A stretch of DNA of 6,866 bases, taken from the NCBI GenBank assembly GCA_009774345.1, contig VSNR01000206.1, positions 1 to 6,866 on the forward strand, read 5' to 3'. This document shows positions 5,534 to 6,866 of this stretch, piece by piece (the stretch's first letter is position 1; every line of letters begins with the position of its first letter). Under the pieces are notes generated by a model. It worked only from the letters and a program-made list of their open reading frames with translations, was not told the origin of the DNA and searched no databases. A program made the position numbers and the translations under genes. Source of the DNA: Lachnospiraceae bacterium (GTDB lineage: Bacteria; Bacillota; Clostridia; Lachnospirales; Lachnospiraceae).

Positions 5534-6862
5534 TTATTCACCTACATTCTGATATTTTTGTTTTAACATATTGATGTTTTCTTTCTGCTGTTTTGTGAGT
5601 CCAAACCCCATAAAACGGCAGATGTGGTCATTTTTGAGGATACAGTAGCACATGCGTTTCCAGCTGGGGATATCCTTTGAGGATTTGATGTCGTCTGTGT
5701 GGTCTGGGATTTTGCCCAGAAAGACGATGCGTGCATTTTTCATCAGCGTGTAATTGGACACCCCGTTGCGGCGGATTTGATAGCCGTGTGCAACCAGTTC
5801 TTCGATCGTCTTTTCTTCCAGACCGCCGCCGACATTGTGCCAGAAATCAATGGAAGTCTGGAATTTCTTAATGTAGTTATTTCTGAGCCGTACAGGCAGC
5901 GTATCCAGCAAAAATTTGGTATAAGATTCCCACGTATGCCCTTCTGGCAGTGTCAGATTGCGGTAGCCAAGCGCTTTCGTCTTGCCGTAGATGGAGCCGA
6001 AGTTTGCGCCCCGTACACGGCCGACGAGCTTTGCCCAGATTTCAGGGTCAATGACGCGGTACAAATTCAGGCTTTCCTTTGCATAGTCGCCAAAGGGGGA
6101 AGCCACGCGCATCTGGTCGAGCTTGAGCCCGGACATATAGTAAAGATCATACAGATGATTATAGTCATAGGAAAACATATAGTTTGCGTGCCATACATCA
6201 TAGATGGACCAGTCGTAGAGCGGGGATGCACACCATACATCCTTGAACTGTCTGCTGATCCAGCAGGTGTTGTCATAGCCGTATTTGCGGTTTAAGATAC
6301 CGCTGTAGCGCTGCATGGATTCGTCTGCGCGGATGCCAAGCAGGCAGATGGTTTTCTGGTTGCCGTGGGAAATGCGGTACCACCGGCCAAACTGTTTTGC
6401 GAGATCCTCCTGATGCATACGGTAATGGTATGTTGTGATCGGGTTATTTTTCATATTGATGACATAGGGATGGTCTGGCATGGGGCGCACCCATGCGCTT
6501 TCCTTGGTATCATCCCACGGATACCAGAACATCTCATAGTTGCTGAGCGCTGTGCGGGTTGCCATAGGGAGGCATATCCAGTAGGGTTCGACATCCTTCT
6601 CAATTCGGGTAAAAGTCCGCTCCACATAGTCTGTCGTGGCGGAGTACTGCGCCTCGAAGTCCTGATGAAAGACACCGATTTTTTTGTCCGGGTAAAATTT
6701 TTTCTGGAAATCCAGAGTCAGGTTTAACAAAAGACCGCTGTCTTTTCCACCTGAGAAGGAGACAAAGATATTGTTAAATTCTTTGAAGATAAAGTGAAAT
6801 CTGTTTTGCAGTGCATCATACACATTCTGACTGGCATATTTTCGCTTCGTTGTAATCACCAC
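5534..6862 (-). CDS. ibrA: IbrA-type PAPS-reductase-like PP-loop protein (DUF3440 family)
   Basis: This 442-residue soluble protein belongs to the adenine nucleotide alpha-hydrolase (PP-loop) superfamily. The PP-loop SGGKDS lies at 37-42. GVFHQDFEAQYSATTDYVE (63-81) and CLPMATRTALSNYEMFWYPW (97-116) resemble the IbrA/DUF3440 family. GIRADES (176-182) and PLYDWSIYDVW (214-224) match motifs shared with CysH/CysD-type enzymes. The C-terminal part ends in SWKRMCYCILKNDHICRFMGF (400-420), also family-typical. The ECGxH catalytic Cys motif of assimilatory PAPS/APS reductases is absent, so ordinary sulfate reduction is unlikely; adenylation or sulfur/phosphorus chemistry on another substrate is inferred. 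The N-terminus begins about where family members begin (RKYASQNVYDALQNRF). Start choice is uncertain: GTG at 6862 and GTG at 6859 lie within a purine-rich AGAGGTGGTG, and the frame stays open to the window edge, so the true start may be outside. Confidence 0.82.
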   Translation of the reverse strand: MVITTKRKYASQNVYDALQNRFHFIFKEFNNIFVSFSGGKDSGLLLNLTLDFQKKFYPDKKIGVFHQDFEAQYSATTDYVERTFTRIEKDVEPYWICLPMATRTALSNYEMFWYPWDDTKESAWVRPMPDHPYVINMKNNPITTYHYRMHQEDLAKQFGRWYRISHGNQKTICLLGIRADESMQRYSGILNRKYGYDNTCWISRQFKDVWCASPLYDWSIYDVWHANYMFSYDYNHLYDLYYMSGLKLDQMRVASPFGDYAKESLNLYRVIDPEIWAKLVGRVRGANFGSIYGKTKALGYRNLTLPEGHTWESYTKFLLDTLPVRLRNNYIKKFQTSIDFWHNVGGGLEEKTIEELVAHGYQIRRNGVSNYTLMKNARIVFLGKIPDHTDDIKSSKDIPSWKRMCYCILKNDHICRFMGFGLTKQQKENINMLKQKYQNVGE

Positions 6863-6866
6863 CTCT

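Noticed and set aside
5699..6295. 198-codon + strand open frame opposite ibrA
   Set aside because: It lies fully within a gene with strong family motifs on the - strand, has no clear SD, and its translation shows no recognisable domain.
1..6866. Mobile element, CRISPR array, tRNA or rRNA
   Set aside because: No transposase or integrase reading frame, no regularly spaced repeats, and no cloverleaf or rRNA-like sequence was recognised on either strand.

Overview
The window looks like a chromosomal segment of a low-to-mid-GC Gram-positive, most likely a clostridial Firmicute of the Lachnospiraceae type. The grounds are strong purine-rich Shine-Dalgarno (SD) sites (AGGAGG, GAGGAG, AAGGAG), sigma-A-like promoters with extended -10 elements, a Cache-domain chemoreceptor, and the look of the proteins. 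This placement is inference; no taxonomic marker is present.

Layout. (1) Bases 1-131 hold a putative promoter/operator with a 7-bp inverted repeat beside a perfect TATAAT, plus a bulged hairpin just before the first SD. (2) Bases 132-2933 form a tight + strand operon. It encodes an MFS exporter, a large regulator with a C-terminal ArsR-type winged helix that overlaps the exporter by one base (TGATG), and a short DtxR/MntR-like metal-responsive repressor 25 bases further on. An extended -10 inside the end of the exporter gene could also give the two regulators their own promoter. (3) Bases 2934-3129 are an AT-rich intergenic stretch with a good extended -10 promoter and a roughly 90-nt leader. 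(4) Bases 3130-4917 encode a single-Cache methyl-accepting chemotaxis protein transcribed on its own. (5) A strong hairpin at 4924-4960, with A-run and T-run flanks, serves as a bidirectional terminator between convergent units. (6) On the - strand, 4974-6862 encode a two-gene unit: a PAPS-reductase-like PP-loop protein (IbrA/DUF3440 type) followed 2 bases later by a ParB/Srx-fold protein (IbrB type).

How the genes work together. The first operon reads as an exporter controlled by its own co-transcribed ArsR-like sensor, with a second metal-type regulator attached; the exported compound cannot be told from sequence. The chemoreceptor senses a small extracytoplasmic ligand and signals to a Che pathway encoded elsewhere. 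The IbrA/IbrB pair is the most intriguing part. It is a conserved two-gene module of poorly understood biochemistry, known by name from E. coli where it affects expression of immunoglobulin-binding proteins, and here it sits in a probable gut Firmicute. No RNA gene, CRISPR array, transposase, integrase or attachment site was seen.
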